Shown: positions 18,175-27,423, counted from the stretch's first letter. The stretch is 64,000 bases of DNA from Chloroflexota bacterium (GCA_013112685.1 JABFGC010000002.1:1312902-1376901); one strand, 5' to 3'. Translations and numbers: made by a program. Notes: generated by a model from the sequence alone, not told the origin.

Positions 18175-19533
18175 ATGAAAGGTTATGAAAAACTGGACGA
18201 GTACATCGAAAAGAATCTGAATCAGAGCCTGGATGAACTCAAGCGCTACGTTGCCCAGCCAAGCATCAGCGCGCAAAACCTGGGGTTGAAGGAATGCGCA
18301 CAATTGGTCAAGGGGATGCTTGAAAAGCGGGGTTTCAAAGCGGAAATCAACACAACCGACGGAGCGCCGGTCGTGTTCGGCGAGCGCAAGGGGAAAAGCG
18401 GCAAGACCCTGCTCATTTACAACCATTACGATGTCCAGCCGCCGGAACCGCTGGAATTGTGGGAAAGCCCTCCCTTCGAGCCGGAGATTCGGGACGGCAA
18501 AATGTACGGGCGCGGCGTCAGCGACGACAAGGGACACCTCACCTCGCGCCTGCACGCCATTGACGCCATCCTTGCAGAGGAAGGCGAACTGCCTTGTAGT
18601 ATCAAATTCATCGTCGAAGGCGAGGAGGAGACCGCCAGCGTTCACCTGCACGATTACATCACGAAGAACCTCGATACATTAAAAGCCGATGCCTGCGTGT
18701 GGGAATTCGGCGGCGTGGATCACCGCGAACGCCCGCAACAGTATCTCGGCTTGCGCGGCATCTGTTACGTCGAGTTGTCCGTCACGGCTCTGGGAACAGA
18801 CGTTCACTCAGGGATTGGCGGCAGTATCTTCCCCAACGCGGCGTGGCGGCTCATTTGGGCGCTGAACAGTCTCAAAGGTCCCGATGAACGGATCCGCATC
18901 CCCGGCTTTTACGACGACGTCATCCCGCCCACCGAGCGCGACCGTGAGTTCATGGCGAAACTCCCCGACGTGGAAGAGGAATACAAAAAGCGCTACGGCG
19001 TCAAGGAATTCATCAAAGGCTTGAAGGGCGGCGTTGACTTGAAGGTCGAGGAAGTCTTTACACCGACCTGCACCGTCTGCGGGCTGACGAGCGGCTACCA
19101 GGGTCCCGGCTCGAAGACCGTCCAGCCGGCGTTTGCCTCCGCCAAGGTGGACTTCCGCCTCGTCCCGAATCAAAAGCCCCAGGATATTTTGAAAAAGCTC
19201 CGGGCGCATCTCGATGCGGAGGGATTCAGCGACGTGGAGATCACCTTCCTGGGAGGCGAACCCGCCGCGCGCACGGACCCGGATCATCCCTTCGTCAAAA
19301 TGGTTGTGGAAAGCGCCGCGGACGTATACGACATGCCCATGGACGTTGTCCCCATGACCGGCGGCTCAGGACCCAACCACCCGTTCGTGCATGACCTGGG
19401 GCTGCCCGTCGTGACCATGGGTTTGGGCTACCCGGAAACCCGCGCCCACGCCCCCAACGAAAACATCCGCATTGACTTGTACGTCCAGCACGCCAAGCAC
19501 ATGGCAAGAGTGATCAAGGAATTTGCTAAGTGA
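18175..19533 (+). CDS. M20/M28-type dipeptidase
   Basis: 452 residues, a two-zinc metallopeptidase of the ArgE/DapE/CPG2 group that cleaves dipeptides or acylated amino acids. Metal ligands are visible in YNHYDVQPPEP (His), GRGVSDDKG (bridging Asp), EGEEETAS (general base Glu then ligand Glu), and a late His near TRAHAPNENI. The inserted lid/dimer domain runs from about residue 200 (GIGGSIFPNAAWRL) to 320. The ribosome site AAGGAGCAAACC precedes the ATG, 14 bp after the VTT gene. Confidence 0.93.
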   Translation: MKGYEKLDEYIEKNLNQSLDELKRYVAQPSISAQNLGLKECAQLVKGMLEKRGFKAEINTTDGAPVVFGERKGKSGKTLLIYNHYDVQPPEPLELWESPPFEPEIRDGKMYGRGVSDDKGHLTSRLHAIDAILAEEGELPCSIKFIVEGEEETASVHLHDYITKNLDTLKADACVWEFGGVDHRERPQQYLGLRGICYVELSVTALGTDVHSGIGGSIFPNAAWRLIWALNSLKGPDERIRIPGFYDDVIPPTERDREFMAKLPDVEEEYKKRYGVKEFIKGLKGGVDLKVEEVFTPTCTVCGLTSGYQGPGSKTVQPAFASAKVDFRLVPNQKPQDILKKLRAHLDAEGFSDVEITFLGGEPAARTDPDHPFVKMVVESAADVYDMPMDVVPMTGGSGPNHPFVHDLGLPVVTMGLGYPETRAHAPNENIRIDLYVQHAKHMARVIKEFAK

Positions 19534-19578
19534 CCTTTTTCACTCCGATTTCGTGACTTTCTTTTCCCTGTTTCGGCA

Positions 19579-19584
19579 TATAAT
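19579..19584 (+). promoter_or_regulatory. -10 box (TATAAT) of the CBS-ACT gene
   Basis: A perfect TATAAT, 44 bp before the ATG, in the 94-bp gap after the peptidase gene. The -35 region is weak. Confidence 0.45.
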
Positions 19585-19627
19585 ATTTTTGCAACGAATC
19601 AACCTTTCATGGATTTTGGAGGCAAAC

Positions 19628-20269
19628 ATGTTTGTAGGCGAAAGAATGTCGCAACCCGTTATTACCGTCACACCCGATACCCCCGTACACGATGCGCTGG
19701 CGATGTTCCGCAAGGAGCACATCCGCCGCGCGCCGGTCGTCAAGGACGGCAGGATGCTGGGAATCGTTTCCGAGAGCGATCTGTTGAACGCTTCTCCCTC
19801 GCCGGTCACGAGCCTGAGCGTCTGGGAAATGAACTACCTGTTGAGCAAGGTGACCGTGAAGCAGGTCATGACGAAAAAGGTCATCACAGTGGACGCCAAT
19901 ACCCCCATCGAAGAAGCCGCGCGCATCATGGCGGATAAAAAGATCGGCGGCATGCCCGTGATGCGCTCCGGCAAACTCGTGGGCATCATCACAGAAACCG
20001 ATCTGTTCAAGATTTTCCTTGAATTGATGGGCGCGCGCACCAAGTCCCTGCGCGTGACCGCCTTGATCGAAGACAAGCCCGGTCAACTGGCGAAGGTCAC
20101 CAAAGCCATTGCGGATGCAGGCGGGAACTTCCTCGCTTTCGGCATGTTCTCGGGACCCGACACCAGCAGCCGCATCATTACCTTCAAGGTGGCTGGCATG
20201 AAGAAGGAAGAAGTCAACAAAACCCTGGGCAGGGTCGTGAAAAAGTTCTGGGATATTCGACAGAGTTAG
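19628..20269 (+). CDS. CBS domain pair with C-terminal ACT domain
   Basis: 213 residues. Two CBS motifs (residues ~1-60, MSQPVITVTPDTPVHDALAM; and ~75-135, VMTKKVITVDANTPIEEAAR) form a Bateman module that normally binds adenine nucleotides. An ACT domain follows (LRVTALIEDKPGQLAKVTKAI), a typical amino-acid-sensing fold. The combination resembles AcuB-like proteins and suggests a small ligand-responsive regulator. The ATG at 19628 follows GGAGGCAAAC. It is monocistronic, with its own -10 box and a strong terminator. Confidence 0.9.
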   Translation: MFVGERMSQPVITVTPDTPVHDALAMFRKEHIRRAPVVKDGRMLGIVSESDLLNASPSPVTSLSVWEMNYLLSKVTVKQVMTKKVITVDANTPIEEAARIMADKKIGGMPVMRSGKLVGIITETDLFKIFLELMGARTKSLRVTALIEDKPGQLAKVTKAIADAGGNFLAFGMFSGPDTSSRIITFKVAGMKKEEVNKTLGRVVKKFWDIRQS

Positions 20270-20289
20270 TCGGCAAAACAGGAGAATGC

Positions 20290-20322
20290 AAAAAGCGCGC
20301 AGAGAAATCTGCGCGCTTTTTT
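20290..20322 (+). terminator. rho-independent terminator after the CBS-ACT gene
   Basis: Ten-base stem AGCGCGCAGA / TCTGCGCGCT with a GAAA loop, flanked by A and T runs. Works in either direction in principle. Confidence 0.9.
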
Positions 20323-20353
20323 CTCAATGAAGAAAATCAGGTACAATCAAGCC

Positions 20354-20614
20354 ATGGAAACCGTGACCGTTCGAGCCGTCTACAAGAAGGGTGTCTTGAA
20401 GCCTGTTAGAAAACTGAATCTGCCTGAGAACACCGTTGTGGAGGTCAGGGTTAGTTCTGTGCGACCTTCTCAAAAATCTCCCTCTTTTGCTTCCCTGATT
20501 GGCATTTGGGAACATCTGCCCGAAAAGGAAAAGACTGCGCTCGAAAAAAAACTTACCCATACACGAAGGCGATCGGCTGCAAAGGTAAAAAATCTCGCAA
20601 AGAAACTTAAATGA
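20354..20614 (+). CDS. AF2212/DUF104-type antitoxin, orphan
   Basis: 86 residues. The N-terminal part METVTVRAVYKKGVLKPV...LPENTVVEVRV is the beta-strand signature of this antitoxin-like family (YKKGVLKP and L-PE-T-V-V). The C-terminus is Lys-rich and may contact DNA. Family members are usually followed by a PIN-domain toxin gene, but here only 56 bp and then an opposite-strand gene follow, so no partner is present. An upstream in-frame ATG (20327) is less likely. A run of eleven G lies just after the stop. Confidence 0.75.
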   Translation: METVTVRAVYKKGVLKPVRKLNLPENTVVEVRVSSVRPSQKSPSFASLIGIWEHLPEKEKTALEKKLTHTRRRSAAKVKNLAKKLK

Positions 20615-20616
20615 GC

Positions 20617-20627
20617 GGGGGGGGGGG
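20617..20627. repeat. poly-G tract (G11)
   Basis: Eleven consecutive G between the antitoxin stop and rluB; unique in this window. It could be a slippage-prone tract or a read error. Confidence 0.6.
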
Positions 20628-20670
20628 ATTATGACTGATTGTATGACGAAATAAAGATGCGGCGTTTCCT

Positions 20671-21432
20671 CTATCTTGCCTTCCTTCCCTTTAGACTGCG
20701 CCGCTGACTCATCCTGGGGACATTTTGACCTTTGAGTTCGGACACTTCCTCCTCGGTCAAATAACGCCATTGACGCGGCTTGAGGTCGCCGAGCCGCAAT
20801 GTGCCGATGCGGGTGCGAATAATGCGCACGACGGGCAAACCCAGCAATTTCCCAATTTCACGAATCTGCCGCTTCTTCCCCTCCCCCATGATGACGCGAA
20901 TCCATGCGCCTTTGCCGGAAGTGGAGAGGAATTGCACGTCGGCGGGCTGGGTGCGGTCGCCGTCTTCGAGCACGACGCCGCGCCGCCATGCGTCGAGTTG
21001 TTCGCTGTCGGGGCGGCGCGCTACCAGCACACGGTACTCCTTCTCGTGTCCATAGCGCGGATGCGTGAGGCGGTTGGTCAGGTCGCCGTCGTTGGTCATC
21101 AGGATCAAACCCTCGGAGTCGAAATCCAGACGACCGACGGGATACAAATGTCCCTCAACCGGAATCAGGTCGCGCACCGTGCGGCGGTCGTCCTGTCCTT
21201 CCGCCGCGGAGAGCACGTTGCGCGGCTTGTACAGCGCGATGTAAGTCAGCGCCTCTTTCCGGGTGAGCGGTTTGCCGTCCACGTAAACCTTGTCCACGGC
21301 GAGGTCTGCTTTTTGACCCAGCACCGCCACTTTGCCGTTGACCAGCACGCGCCCTTCGATGATGAAAACCTCGCAGGCGCGGCGCGAACCGTAACCTGCT
21401 TGAGCGAGTAGTTTTTGAAGTCGTTCCTGCAT
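20671..21432 (-). CDS. rluB: RsuA/RluB-family rRNA pseudouridine synthase
   Basis: 253 residues: N-terminal S4 RNA-binding domain (RLQKLLAQAGYGSRRACEVFIIEGRV), then the catalytic domain with GRLDFDSEGLILMTNDG, whose first Asp is the nucleophile of the family, and GEGKKRQIREIGKLLG. These enzymes modify uridines in 23S (RluB) or 16S (RsuA) rRNA; RluB is favoured by the longer Arg/Lys-rich tail, but this is not certain. The product is cytoplasmic and acts on the ribosome. Confidence 0.9.
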   Translation of the reverse strand: MQERLQKLLAQAGYGSRRACEVFIIEGRVLVNGKVAVLGQKADLAVDKVYVDGKPLTRKEALTYIALYKPRNVLSAAEGQDDRRTVRDLIPVEGHLYPVGRLDFDSEGLILMTNDGDLTNRLTHPRYGHEKEYRVLVARRPDSEQLDAWRRGVVLEDGDRTQPADVQFLSTSGKGAWIRVIMGEGKKRQIREIGKLLGLPVVRIIRTRIGTLRLGDLKPRQWRYLTEEEVSELKGQNVPRMSQRRSLKGRKAR

Positions 21433-21472
21433 AGGCGGCTTTTATACCAGAGTTGAGAAGGGATGAACAGTG

Positions 21473-21995
21473 TCAGAGCGCAGGCGCGGGTTCCTGCTGA
21501 ACGGGATGTATCTTGAGGAACTTACGGATCAGAAGAATGACCAAACCCAATATCCATCCGCCGGCGGCGCTGATCGCGATCAGGAAATTTGCCAGGGCGG
21601 TTAACGTCTGGGAGATTTGAAGGATTTGCTGTGAGGGAGTCTGCTCCACAACACCGGACGACACGAGGTGGGGGATGTTGACTGTCGCAAGCGAGATCAG
21701 GAAATAATACGCCGGAAAACTGACGAACAATTGCGTGCCGCCCAAAATCCCCTGCGCAAGGATGTAACCCAGCCAATCGGATGCGCGGTATTTTTCGATC
21801 CCCTCCGTCACGGGCGTCGAGATTAGCCCTGCTCCAATTCCCATCCCAGAGCAGAAGAGGAAAAAGACCCAGCCGATCACCAACGGCAAATCTTCCGCGT
21901 CGAAAATGTAGAACACCGCGCCCATCCTGATGTAACTGTACAACCCCCAGCCAGCCAGCGCGACGGGCCCCCAGCGCCCAAATGACGTAGGTCAC
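21473..21995 (-). CDS. unknown four-span membrane protein, frameshifted
   Basis: About 173 residues when repaired, not recognised. From a GTG start three bases after the preceding gene's stop it reads MTYVIWALGPVALAGWGLYSY, once one base is removed from the GGGCCCCC at 21965-21972. Four hydrophobic stretches follow (PLVIGWVFFLFCSGMGIGAGL, YILAQGILGGTQLFVSFPAY, FLISLATV, ALANFLIAISAAGGWILGLVILL). It probably forms an operon with the next membrane protein gene. No function can be inferred. Confidence 0.6.
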
Positions 21996-21998
21996 CCG

Positions 21999-22787
21999 TC
22001 ACAACCCGGCGCCGCGCCACGAACGCAGCAACCAGCCCCACGTCACGCTCATTGGCAGGAAGATCAGGACCCAGCCCACCGAGTAGGCGGAAAACGAGAT
22101 GAGAACCGGGAAACTGTTCAGACCGCTCAGTTCGTTCTCGACGACCGCATCAATGACGACCTCCTGAAGGACCGAGAAGGCGGCAATCGTGACGATCATC
22201 CACAAACATCCGGTGAGGGTCAAACTGTAAGCGGGAATTCTGAACAACCAACTGTCCGGGGCGCGAGGCGGTCTTCCCCAGGTATCGCCCGCATCCACAG
22301 CGGAGGCGAGTCCGCCCATTGCGCTGAGCAGGGCACAGGCGGCAACCGTCAGCAGGAAATTGAAATAGAGTTGTGTGGCGGTCTCGGTGATGGAATCCAC
22401 GAAAAGCGTCAAGCCTGTGACGTCGTCCACTTCCGTATAAAAGGCTCTCAGAACCGCTTCCTGCCCGGACAGCCCGAAATGGAATGTGCCGATGAAATCA
22501 TAGATGAGACAACCCGCAATCAAGCCCGCGCCCGCGCCAGCCAGCAGACTGTCACGCCAGTTGCCCGCCCAGTTCCAGCGCGCCGAAACCCAGCCGAACG
22601 CGAACAAGGTCAACCCGCAAAAGACCAGCATGCCCGTGGAAAGCCAGGCAGGCAGGATTGCCGCTTCGTCCACGTATGCCCAATCCGGCGCGATGTTGGC
22701 GGGTTCCATCATGTACCACGGAAACCATAGCGCGATCACACATATCGCCGCAGAGACAATCCCCGAAAGCACCACTCGAATTCGCAT
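21999..22787 (-). CDS. unknown polytopic membrane protein
   Basis: About 262 residues, not recognised. Six or so hydrophobic segments: GIVSAAICVIALWFPWYMM at the N-terminus, LSTGMLVFCGLTLFAFGWV, LLAGAGAGLIAGCLIYDFIG, LYFNFLLTVAACALLSAMGG, YSLTLTGCLWMIVTIAAF and a C-terminal SAYSVGWVLIFLPMSVTWGW. The ATG at 22787 is preceded by GGAGG, so longer upstream frames are rejected. Coupled with the following small membrane gene; the pair may work together. Confidence 0.65.
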   Translation of the reverse strand: MRIRVVLSGIVSAAICVIALWFPWYMMEPANIAPDWAYVDEAAILPAWLSTGMLVFCGLTLFAFGWVSARWNWAGNWRDSLLAGAGAGLIAGCLIYDFIGTFHFGLSGQEAVLRAFYTEVDDVTGLTLFVDSITETATQLYFNFLLTVAACALLSAMGGLASAVDAGDTWGRPPRAPDSWLFRIPAYSLTLTGCLWMIVTIAAFSVLQEVVIDAVVENELSGLNSFPVLISFSAYSVGWVLIFLPMSVTWGWLLRSWRGAGL

Positions 22788-22870
22788 ATATCCTCCGTTT
22801 TGACTAGTGTACGGCAGGTGGAGACGGAATTCAATTATCAAAATACACCTTTTGCTTATGCACCTTTGGG

Positions 22871-22975
22871 AGTCCTGAAGTTCTACTTCAGGACTTGATG
22901 TTCTACAGGGCATGATGTTCTACTTCTAGGCTTGCCGCTTCAACTCAGAAAGTAGAACTTTCGGACTCCGATCCG
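22871..22975. repeat. GTTCTAC-type hairpin repeats
   Basis: Perfect 11-bp hairpin AGTCCTGAAGT/ACTTCAGGACT with loop TCT at 22871-22895, then two more GTTCTAC copies and an inverted GTAGAAC with CGGACTCC at the far end, forming a nested larger palindrome. A related unit is at 57791-57837. This fills most of the 300-bp gap between the membrane protein gene and scpB; nothing coding is seen. Confidence 0.65.
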
Positions 22976-22999
22976 ATGGACAGTGAAATCCGTCAAATG

Positions 23000-23032
23000 A
23001 AAAAGCCGACCCCTGAACCGGGTCGGCTTTTC
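23000..23032 (-). terminator. strong bidirectional terminator
   Basis: AAAAAGCCGACCC / GGGTCGGCTTTTT with a short loop. It lies downstream of scpB (minus strand). Confidence 0.85.
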
Positions 23033-23044
23033 GTGCAATCAGGA

Positions 23045-23075
23045 GCGCCTAAAGGTCTCAAAGACCTATAGGCGC
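23045..23075. repeat. hairpin GCGCCTA/TAGGCGC
   Basis: Outer stem GCGCCTA/TAGGCGC and inner stem AGGTCT/AGACCT directly after the scpB stop; either an additional terminator stem or a small dispersed palindrome. Confidence 0.6.
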
Positions 23076-23086
23076 TGTATAAAAAA

Positions 23087-23657
23087 TCAACCTTTCAACA
23101 ACTCGGTGGTTTCCGTTTCGGACTCTGGCGAAACCGCCAGCGGCGGCAGCTCCATGATCGAGTTCAACCCGAAGTGCTGGAGGAATTCGGGCGTGGTCGA
23201 ATACAGGATTGGGCGTCCCGGCCCATCGGTGCGCCCCGATTCCGGATCAAGCCCTTGCTCAGCAGGCTCTTCATCATGCCGTCGCTGTTCACCCCGCGGA
23301 TCGCATCCACCTGCGGGCGGGTGACCGGCTGTTGGTACGCGATGATCGCCAGCGTCTCCAGCGCGCGGCGCGGCTGAGATGCGTAACCGCCTCCAAGCCG
23401 AGGAATTTTTCCACCAAAGAAGCCAGTTCGGCGGCGGTCGTCAACTGCACGCGCCCGGCGTTTCGCTGAAGGCGCAGTCCGCGCGATTGCAGGCTGTCCT
23501 CCAATTCCTTGAGTCCGCGCTCGACGACCGACGTCGTCACATCCAGCGCCGCCGCGAGTTGGGCAACCGGCACAGGCTCGGCAGAGACGAACAGCATCGC
23601 CTCGATGCGCGCCGCCAGCCCAAGCGTGTCGTTTGAAATGGATTGAGAGTCGCTCAT
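23087..23657 (-). CDS. scpB: segregation and condensation protein B, two frameshifts
   Basis: ScpB is the winged-helix subunit of the SMC-ScpAB condensin complex. The N-terminal domain is clean: [22 protein letters not shown], a second strand pair with [11 protein letters not shown], and [15 protein letters not shown]. The frame then shifts near 23370, where it should read [23 protein letters not shown], and again near 23243 (one G missing), where it should read [20 protein letters not shown]. The C-terminus in the third frame ends ...[10 protein letters not shown] at 23087. Repaired size is ~190 residues, normal. No scpA is adjacent. As this gene is generally important, assembly error is favoured. 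Confidence 0.88.
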
Positions 23658-23689
23658 GCTATAATTGCTCCGCTTAACTTCTTACGATA

Positions 23690-24274
23690 ATGAAAACCTG
23701 TCTCATGAAACTAAATCAAAAAATCCTTTTATTTTTCCTTGCGCTTGCATTTTCATCGCTGGCATGTTCCATCTTCGTCGGCGGACCGGATTACCCCGCC
23801 CAACCCATTTCAGCCTCCACCGAAGAAGCGCAGACCATGCGCGAACAGATCGAACAGGCGTTTCTTTCAGGCGCCGAGACCGGCATCGTCACATTGCAGA
23901 TCACCGAAAGCCAGCTGACGTCCTACATGGCGGATAAACTCGCCCAGCAAACCAATCCGCCCTTCACCGATCCGCAAATCCTTTTGCGAAACGGTCAAAT
24001 GCAGATGTACGGCAAGATTGCGCGCGGCTGGTTCACCGCCAACATGCTCATCACCATGAACGTGACCGTGGACGAAGCGACCGGTCAGCCGAAGATCGAA
24101 ATCACGTCCGCCGATTTCGGTCCGATCCCCGCGCCCGAGGGTCTCAACTCCGCTGTCAGCGCGATCATTGACGAAGCCTTCACCGGCTCCATCGGTCCCG
24201 CCGCCGTCGGCTTTCGATTGGAGACCATCGTCATCGCAGACGGCATCATGACATTGACGGGACGAGTCAAATAG
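23690..24274 (+). CDS. putative lipoprotein, unknown
   Basis: 194 residues. Signal peptide and lipobox are clear: LFFLALAFSSLACS with the acylated Cys, so the mature protein should be tethered to the outer face of the cytoplasmic membrane. The rest is a beta-rich single domain (TGIVTLQITESQLTSYMADKL, then DPQILLRNGQMQMYGKI), which resembles the lipid-binding DUF2993/LmeA style, but this is weak. A second in-frame ATG (23705) gives a more normal signal peptide. It is followed after 20 bp by another lipoprotein gene. Confidence 0.7.
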   Translation: MKTCLMKLNQKILLFFLALAFSSLACSIFVGGPDYPAQPISASTEEAQTMREQIEQAFLSGAETGIVTLQITESQLTSYMADKLAQQTNPPFTDPQILLRNGQMQMYGKIARGWFTANMLITMNVTVDEATGQPKIEITSADFGPIPAPEGLNSAVSAIIDEAFTGSIGPAAVGFRLETIVIADGIMTLTGRVK

Positions 24275-24293
24275 CGGCTGGATTATACCCGAC

Positions 24294-25883
24294 ATGACCC
24301 GCCTCGGACTCCGTCCACGCTTGCTCCAAACCATTTTGCTTTTTGCTTCGCTGCTGGCGGCTTGCCGTTCCCCCCAGATTCGCGGCGAAATTTCCATCAG
24401 CATCACAGCGGATGGAGCCACCCGCGAAGTCCGCGTGCCTGCGGGAAGCACGGTTTCGCAAGCCCTTGAAAGCGCGGGCATCACACCCGGCAGTCTCGAC
24501 CGAAGCGAGCCGCCTTTTTACACCATCCTCAGCGAAGGCGATGCGATCATCCTCACGCGCGTCGCCGAAGAGTTCACCACCGAGCAGGAAGTCATTCCAT
24601 TCGAGCGGCAGATCGTCCGCAACGAGACCCTCCCCGAAGGCGAGACAAGATTGGTGCAGGCAGGCGTGAATGGCTTGGAGGAAATCACCTACCGCCGCAT
24701 ATTGGAAGATAACGCCGAAATCAGCAAAACGGTGGTCAAGTCCGTCGTTTTGAAGGAAGCCCTGCCGGAGATCGTCATGGTCGGCGCGCAGGCTTCGTTT
24801 ACGCCGTTGAACATTCCCGGCACGCTGGCGTATCTTGCCGGGGGCAACGCCTGGATCATGGAAGGCTCCACCGCGAACCGCCGCGTCATCGTCAGCACCG
24901 GCGACCTGGACGGGCGTATTTTTACCCTCTCGCCCAACGGCGAATACCTGGTCTTCACGCGGAAGTCCACGAAGCCCGCCGATGAGGAAATCAACACCCT
25001 CTGGGCGGTGCGGACGAGAAACCTCGAACCCAAGCCGGTTTCCCTGCAAGGGAAGAATATCGTCCACTTCGCCGCGTGGATTCCCGGCACCAATTCGGTG
25101 GCGTATTCCACCGTCGAGCCGCGCAGCACCGTTCCCGGCTGGCAGGCGAACAACGACTTGTACCGCGTCAGCATTACGGGCGGGACCACGCCGCGCCGAT
25201 TGTTAAGCCCGAACAGCGGCGGCGTGTACGGCTGGTGGGGCATGTCCTTTGCCTTCGCGCCGGATGGCAGGCTCGCCTACGCCAGACCGGACGGCATCGG
25301 GCTTGTGGATCAGGATGGCGGCTACCTGAAACCCTTACTGGAAATTACCCCGCTCAACACCCACAGCGACTGGGCATGGATTCCGCCCCTCGTTTGGGGC
25401 GCGGATGGAAACAGTTTATACTTCGTGAGCCATGCCCCGGCTCCGTCACCCATTACCGGCGAGGAGTCGCCTTATTTCGACCTCTCAGCCCTCTCGTTCG
25501 GCAATGAAGCGGTCGTGTCGCTCATCAACTCGGCGGGGATGTTCGCCTATCCCTCCGTCTCCCCGATCCGGCAGGATGGGCGCGAGAAATCCTTTCAGGT
25601 GGCGTACCTGCAATCCATCTTCACCGAGCAGAGCGATACCAGCCGTTACCGCCTGGTGGCGATGGACCGCGACGGCTCGAACGGCAGGGTGCTCTTCCCG
25701 CCCGCCGATGCGAACGGACTCGAACCGCAGACCCCGGTGTGGGCGCCCGCGCCGCTAGAAGGACAAACGGGCGATTTGATTGCCGTGGTGTATCAGGGTA
25801 ATCTCTGGCTGGTGGATAGCGGCAGCGGCGATTCCTACCAGGTGACCGGCGACGGGCTGATCACAAAAATTGATTGGAAATAA
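24294..25883 (+). CDS. lipoprotein with DUF348/G5 region and beta-propeller
   Basis: 529 residues. Lipobox LLAAC near residue 24. A ubiquitin-like DUF348 segment (REVRVPAGSTVSQALESAGI) is followed by a G5-like region (EVIPFERQIVRNETLPEGETRLVQAG...E). The larger C-terminal part (from ~residue 180) shows repeated TolB/WD40-type blades: SPNGEYLVFTRKS, WIPGTNSVAYST, APDGRLAYARPDG, WGADGNSLYFVSH. G5 domains are often cell-wall or glycan binding, so an exposed envelope protein is likely. It may be co-transcribed with the preceding lipoprotein. Confidence 0.75.
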   Translation: MTRLGLRPRLLQTILLFASLLAACRSPQIRGEISISITADGATREVRVPAGSTVSQALESAGITPGSLDRSEPPFYTILSEGDAIILTRVAEEFTTEQEVIPFERQIVRNETLPEGETRLVQAGVNGLEEITYRRILEDNAEISKTVVKSVVLKEALPEIVMVGAQASFTPLNIPGTLAYLAGGNAWIMEGSTANRRVIVSTGDLDGRIFTLSPNGEYLVFTRKSTKPADEEINTLWAVRTRNLEPKPVSLQGKNIVHFAAWIPGTNSVAYSTVEPRSTVPGWQANNDLYRVSITGGTTPRRLLSPNSGGVYGWWGMSFAFAPDGRLAYARPDGIGLVDQDGGYLKPLLEITPLNTHSDWAWIPPLVWGADGNSLYFVSHAPAPSPITGEESPYFDLSALSFGNEAVVSLINSAGMFAYPSVSPIRQDGREKSFQVAYLQSIFTEQSDTSRYRLVAMDRDGSNGRVLFPPADANGLEPQTPVWAPAPLEGQTGDLIAVVYQGNLWLVDSGSGDSYQVTGDGLITKIDWK

Positions 25884-25898
25884 TTCACTCCCTGACGC

Positions 25899-25955
25899 AC
25901 CCTCACCCCCGTCCCCTCTCCCAGTGGGAGAGGGGTGAAGGGGTGAGGGAGAAGG
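25899..25955. repeat. CCCTCACCCC...GGGGTGAGGG repeat
   Basis: Palindrome of ACCCTCACCCCC and CCCCTCTCCC facing GGGAGAGGGG and GGGTGAGGG. The same family occurs at 36156-36236. Intergenic; widespread type in bacteria. Confidence 0.7.
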
Positions 25956-25999
25956 AACTGCGTAACATGAGTGAGTAATTCAGATAAAAGAGGAACAGA

Positions 26000-26962
26000 A
26001 TGCGAATACTAGTCACAGGCGCAGCCGGGTTTCTCGGCTCCCATCTCTGTGACCGCCTGCTTGCAGACGGACACGAAGTCATCGGCATGGATAACTTCAT
26101 CACGGGCAGCCCCGATAACATCGCGCACCTCGCCGATAATGAAAAGTTCTCGTTCTACAAACGCGACGTCTCGAATTACATCTTCGTGCCCGGCAAGGTG
26201 GATGCCATCCTGCATTTTGCCTCGCCCGCCAGCCCCAACCCGCAGTCGAAATCCGGTTACTTCAACCTGCCCATCCAGACGATGAAAGCGGGAGCCCTGG
26301 GGACTCACAACTGCCTGGGGCTTGCGCGCATCAACCACGCCCGGTTCCTGCTTGCCTCCACCAGTGAAATCTACGGCGACCCGGAAGTGCACCCGCAGAC
26401 TGAAAGTTACCCCGGAAACGTGGACCCGATCGGCGAGCGCGCCGTTTACGATGAAGCCAAACGCTTCGCCGAATCGCTGACGATGGCGTACCACCGTTTC
26501 CACGGCGTGAACACCAGCATTGTGCGCATCTTCAACACCTACGGTCCGCGCATGGATTTGGAGGACGGGCGCGCCCTGCCCAACCTGCTCAAACAGGCGC
26601 TGCTCGGACAGCCGCTGACAGTCTACGGGAACGGCAGCCAGACCCGCTCCTTCTGCTACGTGGACGACTTGATTGACGGCATCGTCAGCCTGCTTTATTC
26701 GGGAGAACATTACCCTGTCAACATCGGCAACCCGACCGAGATGACCATCCTTCAGTTTGCGGAAGCCATCAACAAGATCACCGGCAACAAGGGCGGCATC
26801 GTGTTCCGAGAAAACGCCCGCGGCGCGCGCGCGACCCGCGGCGCCGCCAGCCCGACATCACCCGCGCCAGGGCAGATCCCGGGCTGGGAACCCAAGGTGG
26901 AATTGGAGGAGGGGATCCGCCGCACCGCGCCGTTCTTCAAGCAAAAACTGGGGCTGGCATGA
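26000..26962 (+). CDS. UDP-glucuronate decarboxylase-like SDR, compensated frameshift
   Basis: 320 residues, extended short-chain dehydrogenase. N-terminal NAD motif [19 protein letters not shown] with active-site Ser/Thr, YDEAKRFAE with catalytic Tyr and Lys, and NTYGPRM. Best match in memory is UDP-xylose synthase, which turns UDP-glucuronate into UDP-xylose. Between about 26825 and 26882 the frame is shifted and then restored: the printed frame gives [17 protein letters not shown], whereas the neighbouring frame gives [13 protein letters not shown], the family's conserved substrate loop. So the printed protein is wrong over ~18 residues although the ORF stays open. First gene of the polysaccharide cluster. 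Confidence 0.85.
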   Translation: MRILVTGAAGFLGSHLCDRLLADGHEVIGMDNFITGSPDNIAHLADNEKFSFYKRDVSNYIFVPGKVDAILHFASPASPNPQSKSGYFNLPIQTMKAGALGTHNCLGLARINHARFLLASTSEIYGDPEVHPQTESYPGNVDPIGERAVYDEAKRFAESLTMAYHRFHGVNTSIVRIFNTYGPRMDLEDGRALPNLLKQALLGQPLTVYGNGSQTRSFCYVDDLIDGIVSLLYSGEHYPVNIGNPTEMTILQFAEAINKITGNKGGIVFRENARGARATRGAASPTSPAPGQIPGWEPKVELEEGIRRTAPFFKQKLGLA

Positions 26963-27423
26963 TCCTGACGGACACGAGGGAGCGCAGCCGGTTTTTCAAA
27001 TTTGCGCTGGTCGGAACCCTGGGCGCGGTGATTGATTTCGGCGTGATGAATTTGCTCTCGCATTGGATTCTGGAACTGCCGCTCGTCTATGCAGGGACGA
27101 TTTCCTTTGTCTGCGCGGTGATCAGCAACTTCACTTGGAACCGCTACTGGACGTACCCCGAATCGCGCTCGCGTCCGCTTTTGAACCAGCTTGGCATGTT
27201 CTTCCTGGTCAACGCGGCGGGAGTCGCCATCCGCATTCCCATCCTCCACTACATGGAGCCGCCCCTGCTGCGGTTCGTGGAGCGCACCTTTCACACCACC
27301 TACCTCACCGCCGAGTTCTACGCCAAGAACCTCACCCTCGCCGTCGCGGTGGGAATCGTCATGCTGTGGAACTTCTTCGTAAACCGTTATTGGACGTATA
27401 ATGACATTGACGATCTCTCGTGA
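26959..27423 (+). CDS. GtrA family membrane protein
   Basis: 154 residues with four membrane spans: [21 protein letters not shown] at the start, [21 protein letters not shown], and the late [17 protein letters not shown], with the two NxxWNRYWT motifs typical of GtrA. GtrA-like proteins are thought to flip polyprenyl-linked sugars. The start overlaps the previous stop (ATGA), supporting an operon with the sugar-nucleotide enzyme. Confidence 0.9.
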   Translation: MILTDTRERSRFFKFALVGTLGAVIDFGVMNLLSHWILELPLVYAGTISFVCAVISNFTWNRYWTYPESRSRPLLNQLGMFFLVNAAGVAIRIPILHYMEPPLLRFVERTFHTTYLTAEFYAKNLTLAVAVGIVMLWNFFVNRYWTYNDIDDLS

